Shown: positions 9,601 to 19,927, counted from the first letter of the stretch. The stretch: 25,991 nt of DNA from Hyphochytrium catenoides (GCA_900088475.1 FLMG01002053.1:17008-42998), one strand, 5' to 3'. Translations and numbers: made by a program. Notes: generated from the letters alone by a model not told the origin.

Positions 9601-12600
9601 CACGTGCCTTACGCGAAGTCCTCCGCCCCTTTCGCGAACATGCGCATTGTTCCCTGTGGGTTATGTGGCAGAAAGTGGGTACCGGAGGTGCTATTAGCAA
9701 CAATCGAACCGCCAGAAGGTAGATATTGACCAATGGGCCCCATCCCCTTGCCTAATTCTTCTGCTCCAGGATCTCCTCCTGTTCCTGCTGAGTCTTGGGG
9801 CCACTTTAGTTGACACGTTCAACAACCATTGGCTCGCCCCACTTTTCGACTTTAGCTCTGCCTCTCCTCCTGTTTTGAACATGGGCCAATACGTTGGCCT
9901 CAGCCTTACCTTCTAGCATACGGTGACTGTCTTTTGGAGTTCGCCGTCTCCGTCTGTCTTCGAGAGCGAGCGTCGAAAGGGTCTTACGTCTCTTTGGCCT
10001 CAAGGCCATGCCCGTGCCCATCGCATTGTCTTACCTCTATGTGGCTCTTCCCCGGCAATTACTGTCCTAGGAATGGCGATTTCTGGGCGTGGGTGCTTAG
10101 TACAGGCCAGAGTGTGCCGTCAGAGGAGGAGAGGAGTAGGAGATGTAAATGCAACCATTGTATCAGATGCGATTCCCTTTTTGGAGTATGAACTTCAGAG
10201 GCAGCTCATGATAAAGGTAAAGCATTCAAATGCACACTGGAGAGGGAAAGCGTGAGACTTTATGGTTCAAGGGTAAAGCTACTACAAGTCTACTTTCTTC
10301 CCTTCCTGTTTTCCATCGTCTTTCACTTCAGATTCCATCGAGTTGCGTCTTTCAATCGCGCATTGCACTCTCTTGCGCTCTCTCTTCACATCCCGCAACA
10401 GACTGTAACGACAGAGAGGCTCCCTGAATTCTCTTGTTAAGGCTTCTTCTCCTGCTGCTTTTCACTGTTAGCCGTAAACCCAATACTAATCAGTCAGTCA
10501 TTAGTTGAAGGTGTTGGGAATGAACGCCGCCTTCTGTTTGGAGACCCAAATTCAAGTCGGCTCGTCTCTTATCATTGGCGTCGCCACGGGCACAGCGATG
10601 TATTTGCCTGCGTTACCTCCCCCTCCTGGTGCGTCTCCTGCTCTATTGCAACTACGAACTTCCTCGCCATTAGTGAAGCTCGTGACTGTCGGTTGCAGAT
10701 CTGGGGAGCAACCATAGGGGCCTGCCTGCTAATTTTCCCGACCTTTCACTTTAAAGACGTCGTCTGCGATCCGTACTCTCTGTGATATCCTTTACTCGGC
10801 CTCAATCTCTCTTTCGTTTACTCTTCATAGCTGATGCCGCCTAGTCCTTGCCCTCTCTCTCTCCTCATAGATCCTTCATCCTACCTTTGCCTAGTGGTGA
10901 TGCTTCTGGCAGCCCTTCCATCCTCCCTGCCAGAGATCGGCTGCATTCACTCACTGACCTCTCGTTTATCCGTATCAACTCCTGTCCTTGAATCGCTGAA
11001 AAGTCTTGCGCATCAGTAGGAACATAGAGATCAAGGTACATCTATAGAGAAGGCTATTGACAGATCACGTCCTAACCTCTCTGCTCTCACAATGGCTGCA
11101 TGTTTTCCGTCTAGGATGACGAAGACCGCCGTCTCGTAGAGCTCCAGCAACAAATTGAAGAGCTTTCCTCAAGCAACAAGGAAAAGGTTCAAAAGGCTAA
11201 TACTGTCGCCATGGATAAGATGCTTCCAACCTTAACCAGCCGCTCACCGACTAGATTCTCTGAAGATGGTTGGGGTGGGTAAAGGCCAAGTGTTTCCCCC
11301 TTAAGATGTCACCTTTCCGGCTAAGCATTTGGAAGGGAGGGGATATGCCCTGCTCCTCTCTTTCGCTCGCTCTCGTAAACGAGCTCCTCTCTGATAGCAG
11401 TTCTGTTATGAATATTTCTTATCTCTAAAACTCATCCGATGGCGATGACCTGGTCTAAGAGACTTACTCTTTCAAGATCGTTCATATCGTCATCTCTTCT
11501 TTCCTATCAAAACCCTTCTTCACTTCATCTCTGACCTTAAGCTTGGTCATTGAATCAAGACCCTTGTCTCACGTGCTGTTATCGCTGCAGGTTCTCTGCA
11601 GGATGGCTCTCGAAGTCCTGGGGTCGGCGAACTGTTCTCTTTGAACCCGATGCTAGGGAACTTTGGACCATCCAACAAGCCGCTAGATAGCATTAGGGAA
11701 GAGAGCGAGAGGATCAAGATAGAGAGAGACGCGGAGATAGCAGGCCCAGAGACATTGGAATCCGTGGGTGAACATCCAGAGGACGTCACCATTATAGCGC
11801 CAGAAGGTAAGATTTAGAAACATTATGCGTTGGAAGAAGTACTTTCAACAGAGCGTAGAGAAAGAGAGGGAGGAGGGTATAAAAGGACCTACGCTTGTTA
11901 GAAGAGACAGATGCAGAGGGAAGCGGGTGAGCAAAGGTGAAGAGCATCTTTATCAAACAAACCTGACCGAGGGACTTTGGGAGTACGTCCGCTGAGAGTC
12001 AATTATAGGCCAAGAGGGACGGGCTGACGATGGAGGCACACAGGAGCTGACACCTGTTCCAGGTACGGAAGGGTTAGAATGAGATTGTTTTTTTCACAGG
12101 TGCAGAGAGAGAGTAGGAGAGAAAGACAGCGTGTCTGAGCAAGAGAGACAAGGAGAGACACAGACTCAAGCGAGAGAGAGAGAGAGGTGGACAGAGGGAC
12201 AGAGAGAGGGACAGAGTGGCAGAGAGAGGGGCAAAGAAAGCACTCTAGAGCCAACGAATGAGGAGACAAAGCTCTCACCGATATTTATTATCCAGGGTGT
12301 ATCCTAGACTCCGATTCAAGTGACTCTAGCTCAGATAGTGATAGGGAGCTGGACGACGATGCTGACAGGTAACGCCACCGAGATAAAAGATTAGGGACAG
12401 TGTTACGGTCGTGCCTATCAAATTGGTTGCTCGCGAGAAGGAGATGAACGCTCTGGGGCTGGAGAAAGGCAGAGAGACAGAAAGTCACCGCAATGGCGTG
12501 GAGGGAACAACTTACAACGCAGCAGTTAGAGGGACAAGGCGTCTTTTATGGCGGTCAAACAAACGTAGCCCACCGGCGGAGTGTTGGTAGCACGAAAACT

Positions 12601-15600
12601 GAGGCTGCTGACTGTCAACATATGCGAACATTATTCTGACGTTCCTGTCCCCGCCTTGACATCTGTCAAATGTAGTGTTGATCCCAAGTCTGCCTTCGTG
12701 CTAGAGGTTGACGATGAGACTGACGAGGATATCATGTCTGTGCTACTGGATGAGCAGCCACCAATGGTAAGCCGACGATCATCTCAGATCTTTTCCTTTC
12801 TAAAGCTAGCTATCGATAACCCCGTCAACTCCGCATGCGTATGAAGGGGGATATTGTTAGCATCACAACTCCAGCTGTTACTCGTTGTTCATGGTTGATC
12901 CCTAGTTGGCCCTGGCGATGGAGTCTGTGCTCAGGGCAGCCTCCTTCGGTCGTTTCCTGACGTACATCGTTGTTCTGTTGATCTAATGCTAGACGTTACA
13001 TGATCAATCGATTGACCCTGCTTGCTCCGTTAGGGCATTAGTCTATGCAACGCAGAAACTCTACCAGGTGTTTGCCGGCTAAATGCAAATATCCTTCTGG
13101 TCGTGGCTACCAGGAGGGTGAAGGTACCCCAGTTAGCACTGCACTCCACTGCCGATCGACTTAATTCGTTATTGCATTTTGCTGTCCATAGCCCCTTGGA
13201 TGACGCAGACAGCGCTACTGGCCTCACGGCTAGCAGGTTGTGTTGAACCGCGACTAACTCTCTGTTTTCCATTGTAACTTCATTTCAATGGACTGTAGGT
13301 GGATGGTAACCGAATGCGCAATACCCGTCTTAACCAGCCCTTCTCAGCGCTATTCAACCAGATGTACACAAGGTACTCTGCGCTGTGGTTGCTGTACCTC
13401 CCTCTCCATGTTCTACTACTTTCTACTACTTTCTGACAATGAGCTGTTTGCCCGTGTATCCGATAGTATCGCTTTTAAATTGCGCTTGATGGCTCCATGC
13501 ATCATCTCTGGACTCAACACGAGAGTTGGCTTCACAAGCGACGACATGGTAAGACGGCCGAAAGGGCAAAGAAAGTGACTGAATGCAAAGAGCCAAAAGC
13601 CTTCTAGTACTTCTTAGACTAGTGAAGTCCCTTCAATGTGGAATGTAAACCCTTCGGAGGGCGAAAGGCAGGGGAGATAAGGGATACCTACGGAGAGCAG
13701 CAGTCCAAGAAATGGACGTCAGTTGGTGACTTACAGATCGCTATGATCTCTTCTTTCCCTGGTCCTCTGCCGATGGTTGCACACGCCCAGATTGAACTGA
13801 TTCTGACGGCCATGGCGGTGGCAGAGAGTCCAGACCCCCTATTGTCAGTTCCGTCAACGGCGCAAGAAGGTGAGCGCTAGCTACAGGGCTTTGGCTGCTG
13901 AACAAGCCTGGGAGAGCCAAAGGGCTGCAAGAGAATGATGTCACGCCTTGAAGTCGGTCGATCTTACACCTGCTGTCTCTGTTCCCGTTGCAGGTGGCTT
14001 CAGAGCTCCGAGCTTGCTTCCTAGGGTAGGCCATTCTATTTCCTTACTTGCAGAGCTTTCAATCAGTTGTCCTCCGCGTTCGCTTAATAAGCCTTAATGG
14101 CTCACTGTGCCATCGGCGCTGGTACTTCATATCCTTTGGCAAGGAATACTTTTTAAGTTCCGTGGGGCCTTCCACCTCCATAAGGCACCTCGCTTGCTCT
14201 CTGTTCCTGCCGCTCTATCCTTGGCCTATGTCCATCTCGGTGTCCGTCTTCAAAGAACGTTGCTGATAGTTTTCTTAGGCTGTGGAAGAGATGATAAGAA
14301 GCACAGTTCAGAAAGTAGCGACTACTAGACCGTCCAGCCCCATCGCCCGTCCTCTCTTCCGCAGCATGTCCAACAAAGAGATGTTGCCTTCCTCTTCTTG
14401 GCCAGAAGGGGCCTCAGACGAGGTCCGTGGGAGTGCAGCTCTCCCGATTATCTTTCTCGTCGTGCTCCAATACCTTAGTGCCTACCATTAGCTCTTCCTC
14501 TATATATAGAGCCTGATCCTTTGTCAAACGAGGAAGACGTCTCTATATGCAGCCTTCCATATTTGTCTGTTTACTTCGCGATCAGAGGTCTCGAGATAGC
14601 CATTGTTGCTCTCTTATCTCTCTCTCTTCTTGTCTTATAGGAGACTGCCTTCTTTCCGCTGCTATCATCCTGCTAAGTCTGTTTCGATGCCCAGATTCCC
14701 CCTTTGGTCTAAATTTACTTCCAATTGTAGGCCTCAGCCTTCACGCCCCATCGACCCCGGAGTTTTCGCCGCCTCAGCCTTAGCTCTGACGTGCAGAGCC
14801 AGAGTGTCCAGCTCACGCCACTGTCTTACATTCCGGGGACACAGGTCACAAGGTAGAAGGCTGGGTTGCCTCTCTTACCGCTTCACTTCACAGAGAGACA
14901 TCTCTCTGCACAGGCAAACTTCTCTATACGCCCATCCTAAGCTTGTAGTTACCTTGCTGGATTCACAGCTTCACTAAAGTGCCTCTTGCTCTCTCTTCAT
15001 CTTCCTGTTAATACTAATGATTACGTCTCTCTACGACCATCTCAATGGGACAGATACCTGGGAAGGGTAAACTTGCACTTCATCAAAGAAAGCTGGGCAG
15101 TTCAAGAAGGTACAGCCTAATTTCTATGCACCTTGCCTCCTCCATGTTCCTCATCACTCACCCTCTCCGCCCCAGCTGCGGGGTTTTACATGGTGCCTTT
15201 TGGGGTCGAAGCTCTGCCGTCCTCTTGCAAAACAGTTGCTATGAGTGTCTTCTAGCGTCCTCGTCCATCGCTGTTTCCACCCTTGTCTCCTCTGCGTCTC
15301 AGACGTTCGCACTCTCTATTTTGCGTCACCGTTGTTCTAGGTGGGGGCTTAGGAGTCTTCTTCCAGCGCTTCCTTTTCGAAGTAAATGCTATGGCAAGGT
15401 CACATGTTGCAGCTCTAGGAGGAAACGCCATGCTAGCCTATAGACTAAACCCTAGAGAGTCGGGTGGTCGCCTTTATCGGAATCAGGTGAGTCCCTGAAG
15501 GACAAGGAAAGAACTGAGAAAAACGTGGATATAGTATGTGTTGAGGTTCTTCAAGCAAGGAAACAGAGGGTACCATCCTGGTTCGATATCCCTCGCACTA

Positions 15601-15816
15601 GTCTTGCCTAACGCTCAATCGCAGGTGTACAACATGGTCAGTGTCAGTGGAGATGCTGTTGTTGTTGAATACACGTCCACTGTCGGACACGCGAGCCAAG
15701 GAGTTCGACGATGGACAGGTGGCGGGGGATTGGGCGATGTGTCACCGCTACAGTTGGAGTTGCCTAGCCTGCAAGGAGCCGCTGAAGCGCTGAAGGCAGA
15801 GTCAACACAGGCGTAG
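6118..15816 (+). CDS. C2CD5: C2CD5 (CDP138)-like C2-domain protein, about 28 exons
   Basis: Exons: 6118-6267, 6421-6665, 6822-7023, 7351-7516, 7766-8059, 8293-8463, 8706-8868, 9118-9396, 9579-9718, 10071-10216, 10505-10628, (10871-10971), 11115-11274, 11591-11806, 12009-12062, 12296-12368, 12676-12766, 13034-13067, 13192-13241, 13299-13372, 13444-13548, 13791-13869, 13994-14025, 14279-14422, 14731-14852, 15054-15109, 15341-15486, 15625-15816. This gives about 1,270 aa against about 1,000 in human C2CD5. The order of conserved blocks matches the family: C2 domain, HGFVEELV-type block ([17 protein letters not shown]), GNAV modules, ETRDAWW, two Cys pairs, GKGCL-type [60 protein letters not shown] and SGDAVVV. 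In mammals the protein links Ca2+/lipid binding to vesicle traffic (GLUT4 translocation); its role here is unknown. Most junction phases agree. Exceptions: exon 12 is tentative, the exon 19 donor is weak, and exon 20 to 21 is off by one nucleotide. Confidence 0.87.
6666..6821 (+). other. Stop-free intron of 156 nt (52 codons)
   Basis: Donor AG/gtgcct and acceptor atatgcag/GC bound an insert that is absent from the family alignment: LILR joins directly to [10 protein letters not shown]. Its length is a multiple of three and it contains no in-frame stop, so a retained copy would stay in frame and add 52 mostly hydrophobic, Cys/Ser/Leu-rich residues right after the C2 domain. I call it an intron because of homology, pyrimidine richness and consensus borders. 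Confidence 0.75.
7351..9150 (+). other. First and second GNAV-type (YbjQ-like) modules
   Basis: Exon 4 encodes [20 protein letters not shown] followed by [10 protein letters not shown], which aligns with the first conserved module of C2CD5 and resembles the GNAV helix-strand of YbjQ-like proteins. Exons 6-8 give a second module: [14 protein letters not shown], then [39 protein letters not shown] and SGTAAL. Between them exon 5 (7766-8059) is a Ser/Pro/Glu-rich, probably disordered linker. Exon 5 has two possible donors, after 8032 or after 8059, both phase 1; I chose the longer. Confidence 0.7.
9579..9718 (+). other. Double CxxC (zinc-ribbon-like) block in the C2CD5-like protein
   Basis: Exon 9 encodes CAFCHVPY and, 22 residues later, [20 protein letters not shown]. 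The two CxxC pairs match the corresponding CGFC and CYNC pairs of animal C2CD5. Four cysteines with this spacing suggest a zinc-binding knuckle, but metal binding is inference. The exon enters at phase 2, where AA+G gives Lys, and leaves at phase 1. Confidence 0.75.
12105..12245 (+). repeat. GA-rich intronic tract
   Basis: The intron between exons 15 and 16 contains a long, imperfect GA/GACAGA-rich purine run on the coding strand. Most other introns here are pyrimidine-rich on the sense strand, so this one is reversed in strand bias. Minus-strand Ser/Leu-rich ORFs over it are artefacts of the repeat. Confidence 0.7.
12296..12368 (+). other. Acidic poly-Ser/Asp exon
   Basis: Exon 16 encodes [20 protein letters not shown], a dense run of Ser flanked by Asp/Glu. 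This is the classic substrate pattern for casein kinase 2. Together with exons 13-15 it forms a long low-complexity, probably disordered segment before the conserved [14 protein letters not shown] block. The mammalian protein is an Akt-phosphorylated phosphoprotein; no Akt site is claimed here. Confidence 0.6.
14731..15816 (+). other. C-terminal GNAV module of the C2CD5-like protein
   Basis: Exons 25-28 join as [82 protein letters not shown]. All four phases agree (2, 1, 0). This is the family's terminal module, and the gene ends at TAG 15814-15816 after a Gly/Ala/Leu-rich tail. Confidence 0.85.
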
Positions 15817-16584
15817 GGTCGCAGTCCGCCGACTAGAGCCCCAAACTCTTTGCATATCTCGTCATTTATAGGAACATTCTTGTTGCCTACTTGTCTGTCA
15901 CTTTAGTCTCCTCTCCTGATTCTCGTGGCAAGCCTGGGCCCTCTTTCTTCTCAATGGGGAACCTACGAGTCAACTATTGCAGTTCCTGCCCAGGGACAAG
16001 CCTCGCTTTAGCTGGAAAAAAGTCCTCCTTATGCCTAAGACCACGGCGGCGCCTTAGCTTCTTGGCGACCGGGATGGGAGAGATCGTTAGCACTCCAGGA
16101 TTGGACAGAGGCGACGCAACAGAGTAAAGAGTAAACGCGGGAGGATAGGTAGCATCCCTCCTTCCTCATTGGGGCCCAAAACTCGGTACCAATTGCCAAC
16201 GCCTATATATCCCAATGAGCCGCCAGCCCTTCAAAAAAGCCACGGCCGTGTTTCTCAGAGATGAGCCTTTGTGGTTGATGATTGTGTGAATGGTTGCACT
16301 CGAGCAGATTCTTCCAGCCTTTTTTCTTCAGTGCCTTACTTCTTTCTGGGACATAGCTCTCTTTCTCTCAAAGCTCATACTTAATCTCTGGCTCACTCTT
16401 CATAGAGCTCTAGTATTTTCTCTCTCCTTCCGGCTGCTTTTTCTTCATTTCCTCTGCTAGTATTGATGCCAGTAGTCTCATGGCACAGAGAAGTCTCCAA
16501 GACAATCGCTCATGCCAGCATCACTGTGTCACTCACTACCTATCTCGCTTAGTATTAGGGCACGTCTTTAGTTAATGCACCTAA
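15817..16584. other. 3' flank of the C2CD5-like gene, no clear gene
   Basis: This 770-bp stretch contains a possible reading frame on the plus strand (about 15900-16127) after an acceptor-like tttag, but its product has no recognisable family and odd composition. It may simply be 3' UTR of the C2CD5-like gene. No AATAAA signal was seen close to the stop codon. Confidence 0.35.
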
Positions 16585-16666
16585 ATGGATGAAGCAGTAG
16601 AAGAAGTTGAAGTGCTGACAGAGCCACGTAGCGGAACAGACGACTTAATGTCTCTTTTCCTATTAG

Positions 16667-16797
16667 CTCAAAGCATTCTTCCCAACATCAGACGTTTGGC
16701 TTGCTGCAACTCCGCCTTTAACTAGGGCTCCTGCCTGCAAAGATGACAAGGCAGAGCGACCTGTCGTGGGAAGTGTCTCAGCGCCAACAAAGTACTA
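16667..16797 (+). CDS. Candidate exon of an unidentified plus-strand gene
   Basis: After a good acceptor (ttcctattag) the frame reads KAFFPTSDVWLAATPPL and continues through VVGSVSAPTKY to TAA at 16795-16797. Composition is protein-like rather than repeat-derived. A short upstream ATG frame (16585, MDEAVEEVEVLTEP) could be a first exon, but I could not find a donor with matching phase. A donor-like AA/gtacta before the stop is an alternative end. Product unknown. Confidence 0.25.
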
Positions 16798-17110
16798 AGG
16801 TTTGGCAAAACTCCATCGTAACTTAACTCATTAATTTACCTGAGGTATATGGGAATGAGAGGAAGAAGAGGACTCCTTAGGCGTGTGTCTTCCGCTCTCT
16901 ACCCTATGCTAATACCACGTTGGCCCTGTTCAGCAGCGACTCTTCTCCTGGTGCTACTGACCTTTGCCAACCCTGGCTGCAAAATAGAAAGCCATGACTA
17001 CGACGGAGGTACATGACAATGAAAGGGTAGCAGCAGGCAAGGGTGGTGCGATCATGGTCCTAGGGAGTTAAGTAGTCAGTGCCAGAGTTCACGGTAACGC
17101 CTATTTACAG

Positions 17111-17196
17111 CGTGGGCAAAGGTAGCGATCGTGGAGCCTGAGGTAGCGGTCACGACGGAGCCTGGAGTAGCGGTCACGGAGCCTGAGGTAGCTTAG
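17111..17196 (+). CDS. Candidate terminal exon with a Val-Glu-Pro tandem repeat
   Basis: After acceptor ttacag the frame reads WAKVAIVEPEVAVTTEPGVA then VTEPEVA and TAG. The DNA is an imperfect tandem repeat with a unit of about 20-25 bp (GTAGCG-GTCAC-GGAGCCTGA). Each unit also contains a donor-like GAG/GTAGC, so repeat number could shift splice choice. Its link to upstream exons is not established. Confidence 0.25.
17121..17193 (+). repeat. Short imperfect tandem repeat, three units and a partial
   Basis: Units begin at about 17121, 17142 and 17166 with GTAGCG(A/G)TC and end with GGAGCCTG(A/G)(A/G). The middle unit carries an extra GAC. Spacing is 21-25 bp, and the repeat is in frame with the candidate exon over it. 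Confidence 0.7.
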
Positions 17197-17302
17197 AGTA
17201 GAGGCCAACCAAGGAGGTCAAACTGACGAGTAAGAAGTTCATGGTTCATGGGGCAGCTTGTTGATAATAATGTCAATCTATTCATTTGATAATCTATGAT
17301 AG

Positions 17303-17461
17303 AGGCAAGAAGTGTTCCGCGGCTCCTAACAGGGTGAAAAGCGCTGATGACGCGTTTCCTATTGATCCTCTGATCTCTGTTGAGCTTCAGGTTCAGCCTT
17401 CGGCTACATACATGGAGCTCCATACCAGAAGACATTGGAACTCATCGGCCAACGCTGAAGG
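17303..17461 (+). CDS. Candidate internal exon, unidentified
   Basis: The frame GKKCSAAPNRVKSADDAF continues through DPLISVELQVQPSATYMEL and SANAEG to a donor-like GAAG/gttta. An in-frame stop lies upstream at 17268, so the exon would have to start at one of the nearby AGs (about 17302-17312). Composition is protein-like, but no homology is recognised and the neighbouring exons are unknown. Confidence 0.25.
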
Positions 17462-17759
17462 TTTATTCTTGGAACTTCAGCTACACTGCCATTGGGCCCT
17501 AAGAGCGTTAACATGGCACCGAGGAAGAGCACACGGTGTTAAATCTCTAGTTCTGGCGTGCCCGCTGGGTGTCTTTCTCTTGTCTCTCATCTCCCAAAAG
17601 TGCTATTGTGAAGCCAGCAGCGTCCTCTTTATTCTTCTGTGTGACAGGTATCAAGAGAGGAGATTTGACTAGTCTAGCTATAGAAAGAAGAGGTGATCAA
17701 TGATAATGAAGCATAATGGTGTCTCCGGGAGGACAGGGAAAGGTATTGGAAGAGATTTG

Positions 17760-17930
17760 TCAGAAAAAAGAGAGAGAGAGGGAGGTACGACAAAATTGAG
17801 AGAAAATAGAGATACAGCCAGATAGAGAGAGAGGCAGAGCCAGAGACATCAGCTAAGAAGACGGAGAAGAAGCTGAGGGCTCAGAGCAACCCGGATAAAG
17901 AGAAAGTTCAGAGAGAAAACCCGGTGCGTC
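17760..17930 (+). repeat. GA-rich imperfect purine tract
   Basis: Repeated agagag and gaga blocks interspersed with other purines make up most of this stretch, just upstream of the candidate first exon. No coding frame is supported. Confidence 0.6.
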
Positions 17931-17981
17931 GACGGCAAGGGAAAAGAGAGACTCCAGTTGTATGGAGAAGACGCAGAGAAA

Positions 17982-18108
17982 ATGGCTGTTAAGTTAGCAC
18001 AGCCGGGGAGCTTGAAGAAGGCGCTTTATTCCCCGCTTTCGGACTCAATCGCTACGTCATCGGCGGCGGACATCTGCAGCACGACTTCTTCTGTCCTCTT
18101 TTTAAAAG
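17982..18108 (+). CDS. Candidate first exon of an unidentified gene
   Basis: An ATG in good context (gaaaATGG) opens a 42-codon frame (MAVKLAQPGSLKKALYSPLS onward) ending at donor AAAG/gtagaa, phase 1. Two downstream stretches also enter at phase 1: 18624 onward (QTQGLLEEEKERNTVTIIMG) and 19373-19482 (ENKDADKNGPERQRGG to LRKLYDPTGF then TGA). They could form one small gene, but the donor for the middle exon is weak. The gene model is speculative; the product would be hydrophilic and is not recognised. Confidence 0.25.
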
Positions 18109-18304
18109 GTAGAAGTGCGCGGCAGCTTGCGATGGACTGATCTGGCTCTCTTGTTGTTTGTCGCTCTTTTTTAAATAAAAACACGCTCGTAGTCTACGAG
18201 AGCAACCTCTTTCTCGCTTTCTTGGACTTTATCCCGTGGCTCCACTGCCCGGATGTTCCCTTCCTTTTGACCGCCTTTTTCTTTCTTTCTTCATGCTCTT
18301 TCTA

Positions 18305-18307
<3 letters not shown>

Positions 18308-18348
<41 letters not shown>
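18308..18348 (+). repeat. (CT)n microsatellite, about 20 units
   Basis: An uninterrupted CT dinucleotide run. It ends about 35 bp before an acceptor-like cttgctcag, so it could act as an extended polypyrimidine tract if that acceptor is used. Ser/Leu ORFs across it are artefacts. Confidence 0.95.
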
Positions 18349-18352
<4 letters not shown>

Positions 18353-18723
18353 GTCTTTATTCCCAACACTAATCCCTTGCTCAGGAGAGCTCTTTATCAC
18401 TTCGATTCCGACCTAGACCTATAACTACGCTGCTGATCGAAGCCACTGCTGTTCTGAAGTGAAGATCTGGCTTCCCTCCCTTTATTATTCAATACTCTAC
18501 TACACGGTCTTTCTCTCTTCTCTGTCTCTCTCCTTACCGGCTCTCTCTCTCTCATCTCAACCTGTTCTACTCATCTTATCTTCCTCGTAACTTTTATGAG
18601 CCACGCATGGTGACTAGCATCAGGTCAAACCCAGGGACTTCTGGAGGAAGAGAAAGAGAGAAACACGGTTACTATTATTATGGGCAAACCCTATGATGAC
18701 AGCAGTTCAAGCTGGAGCTTCCT

Positions 18724-18740
18724 TCTCTCTCTCTCTCTCT
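18724..18740 (+). repeat. (TC)n microsatellite
   Basis: A short CT run of about eight units in a pyrimidine-rich stretch. Confidence 0.85.
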
Positions 18741-18889
18741 TCTTCTCGTCCATATGAGCTCCTCTATTGTCCTCCTCCTCTCTTCTCTGTCGAGGTGCCT
18801 AACGTCTACATCGTTCTAGAATTTTTTTTTTACCTCTCCCTGCTCCTTCACTTCTATTTATAATACCCATTTCCCGTTTCTGGCTCTCT

Positions 18890-18914
18890 CGCTAGCTCTC
18901 TCTCTCTCTCTCTC

Positions 18915-18947
<33 letters not shown>

Positions 18948-18949
18948 GT
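18890..18949 (+). repeat. (CT)n microsatellite interrupted by tgtctg
   Basis: Two CT runs separated by a TGTCTG interruption, followed by TGTCC. The strand is pyrimidine. Confidence 0.95.
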
Positions 18950-19302
18950 CCTCGATAATCCACACTGATAGTTCTAGTAATGCACCACCGATGCGCTAGT
19001 AGTGGCTGCGCTTTCTACTACCACCAGAGCACTGTTTGGCAGCAATAGAAGACTCTTGATGAGACACAGAGCGACACACAGAGTAAACTAGAAGACAGAG
19101 AGAGACAGTTATTAAGAGGAAGTACACCTGAATCGAGCAGGGAGCAGACAACTCAGCCATCATCTCATTCCCACCTCTCTCTTTCTCTTACACATCTCCA
19201 TTTGTCAAACTTCCCTGCAGTCTTATTAACAGTCGTTCTCCCTTTCTCAACCAGTCGTTAAGTAAAAGAAGCCAGAAACAAACACGCTCTCTCTCTTATT
19301 CC

Positions 19303-19319
19303 ATCTCTCTCTCTCTCTC
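19303..19319 (+). repeat. (CT)n microsatellite before a candidate acceptor
   Basis: A CT run shortly upstream of acceptors at 19322-19330 and 19372, the latter opening the ENKDADKNGPER frame. Confidence 0.85.
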
Positions 19320-19603
19320 CTATGCAGAAGGTTTCAACCCCCGTCGATGAAGGTTGACTTCTTTCCGTCCAGGAGAGAATAAAGACGCCGACAAGAATGG
19401 ACCGGAGAGGCAGAGAGGCGGTCGGAAAAAAGAGAAGTCAGAAGCTTCACTAAGAAAACTCTACGATCCTACCGGGTTCTGATGAGAAAGAAGATGGGAC
19501 AGGACAAAGTCAAGAAGGAAATGAAGTACGTCGTCCGACCGGAGACATCGCAAAAAGGCGCAGCTTCTCATTGATGAAGGAGAGGAGTGAGGAAGCTGGA
19601 GAT

Positions 19604-19692
19604 TGAGAGAAACAGAGGGAGGGAGAGAGAGAGGAAGAGAGAGAAAGAGAGAGGGGGAGAGAGAGAGAGAGCGAGAGAGAGAGAGAGAGAGG
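19604..19692 (+). repeat. (GA)n microsatellite block
   Basis: About 90 bp of GA, GAAA and GGGA units on the plus strand. It is complementary to the CT tracts at 18308, 18724, 18890 and 19303, so intramolecular pairing or triplex formation is possible. The RERERER and SLSLSL frames over it are repeat translations. Confidence 0.95.
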
Positions 19693-19927
19693 TTTATTCT
19701 CTGTTCGCTCACTTCTCGTCCAGTCAACCCCAAGTTTGAAAGATCGCCCCACTGCACAACAAGGGACAACATTGTATTTGTTGAATTTGAAAACTTCAAC
19801 GTTAGGAAAACATAAACAGCAAACTTTGTGTGGAAGCGATAAAATTCTAAATATATCCTAAGTATTGCAATAAAGGATCATTCCTTCCCAAAAATACTCG
19901 TACCTGTAGGAAGAGAACAGGAAAGCC

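Noticed and set aside
14510-14587. Possible extra exon of the C2CD5-like gene ([19 protein letters not shown] in one frame)
   Set aside because: Exon 24 joins exon 25 directly in phase 0, and the true TPLSYIPG block is in exon 25. The candidate is not needed and its natural frame would require different phases.
18222-18424. Plus-strand ORFs with long Ser-Leu runs
   Set aside because: They are translations of the CT microsatellite in two frames, with no non-repetitive conserved part.
19461-19815. Overlapping ORFs on both strands rich in SLSLSL or ERERER
   Set aside because: Both are artefacts of the GA block; open frames on both strands are expected for a dinucleotide repeat.
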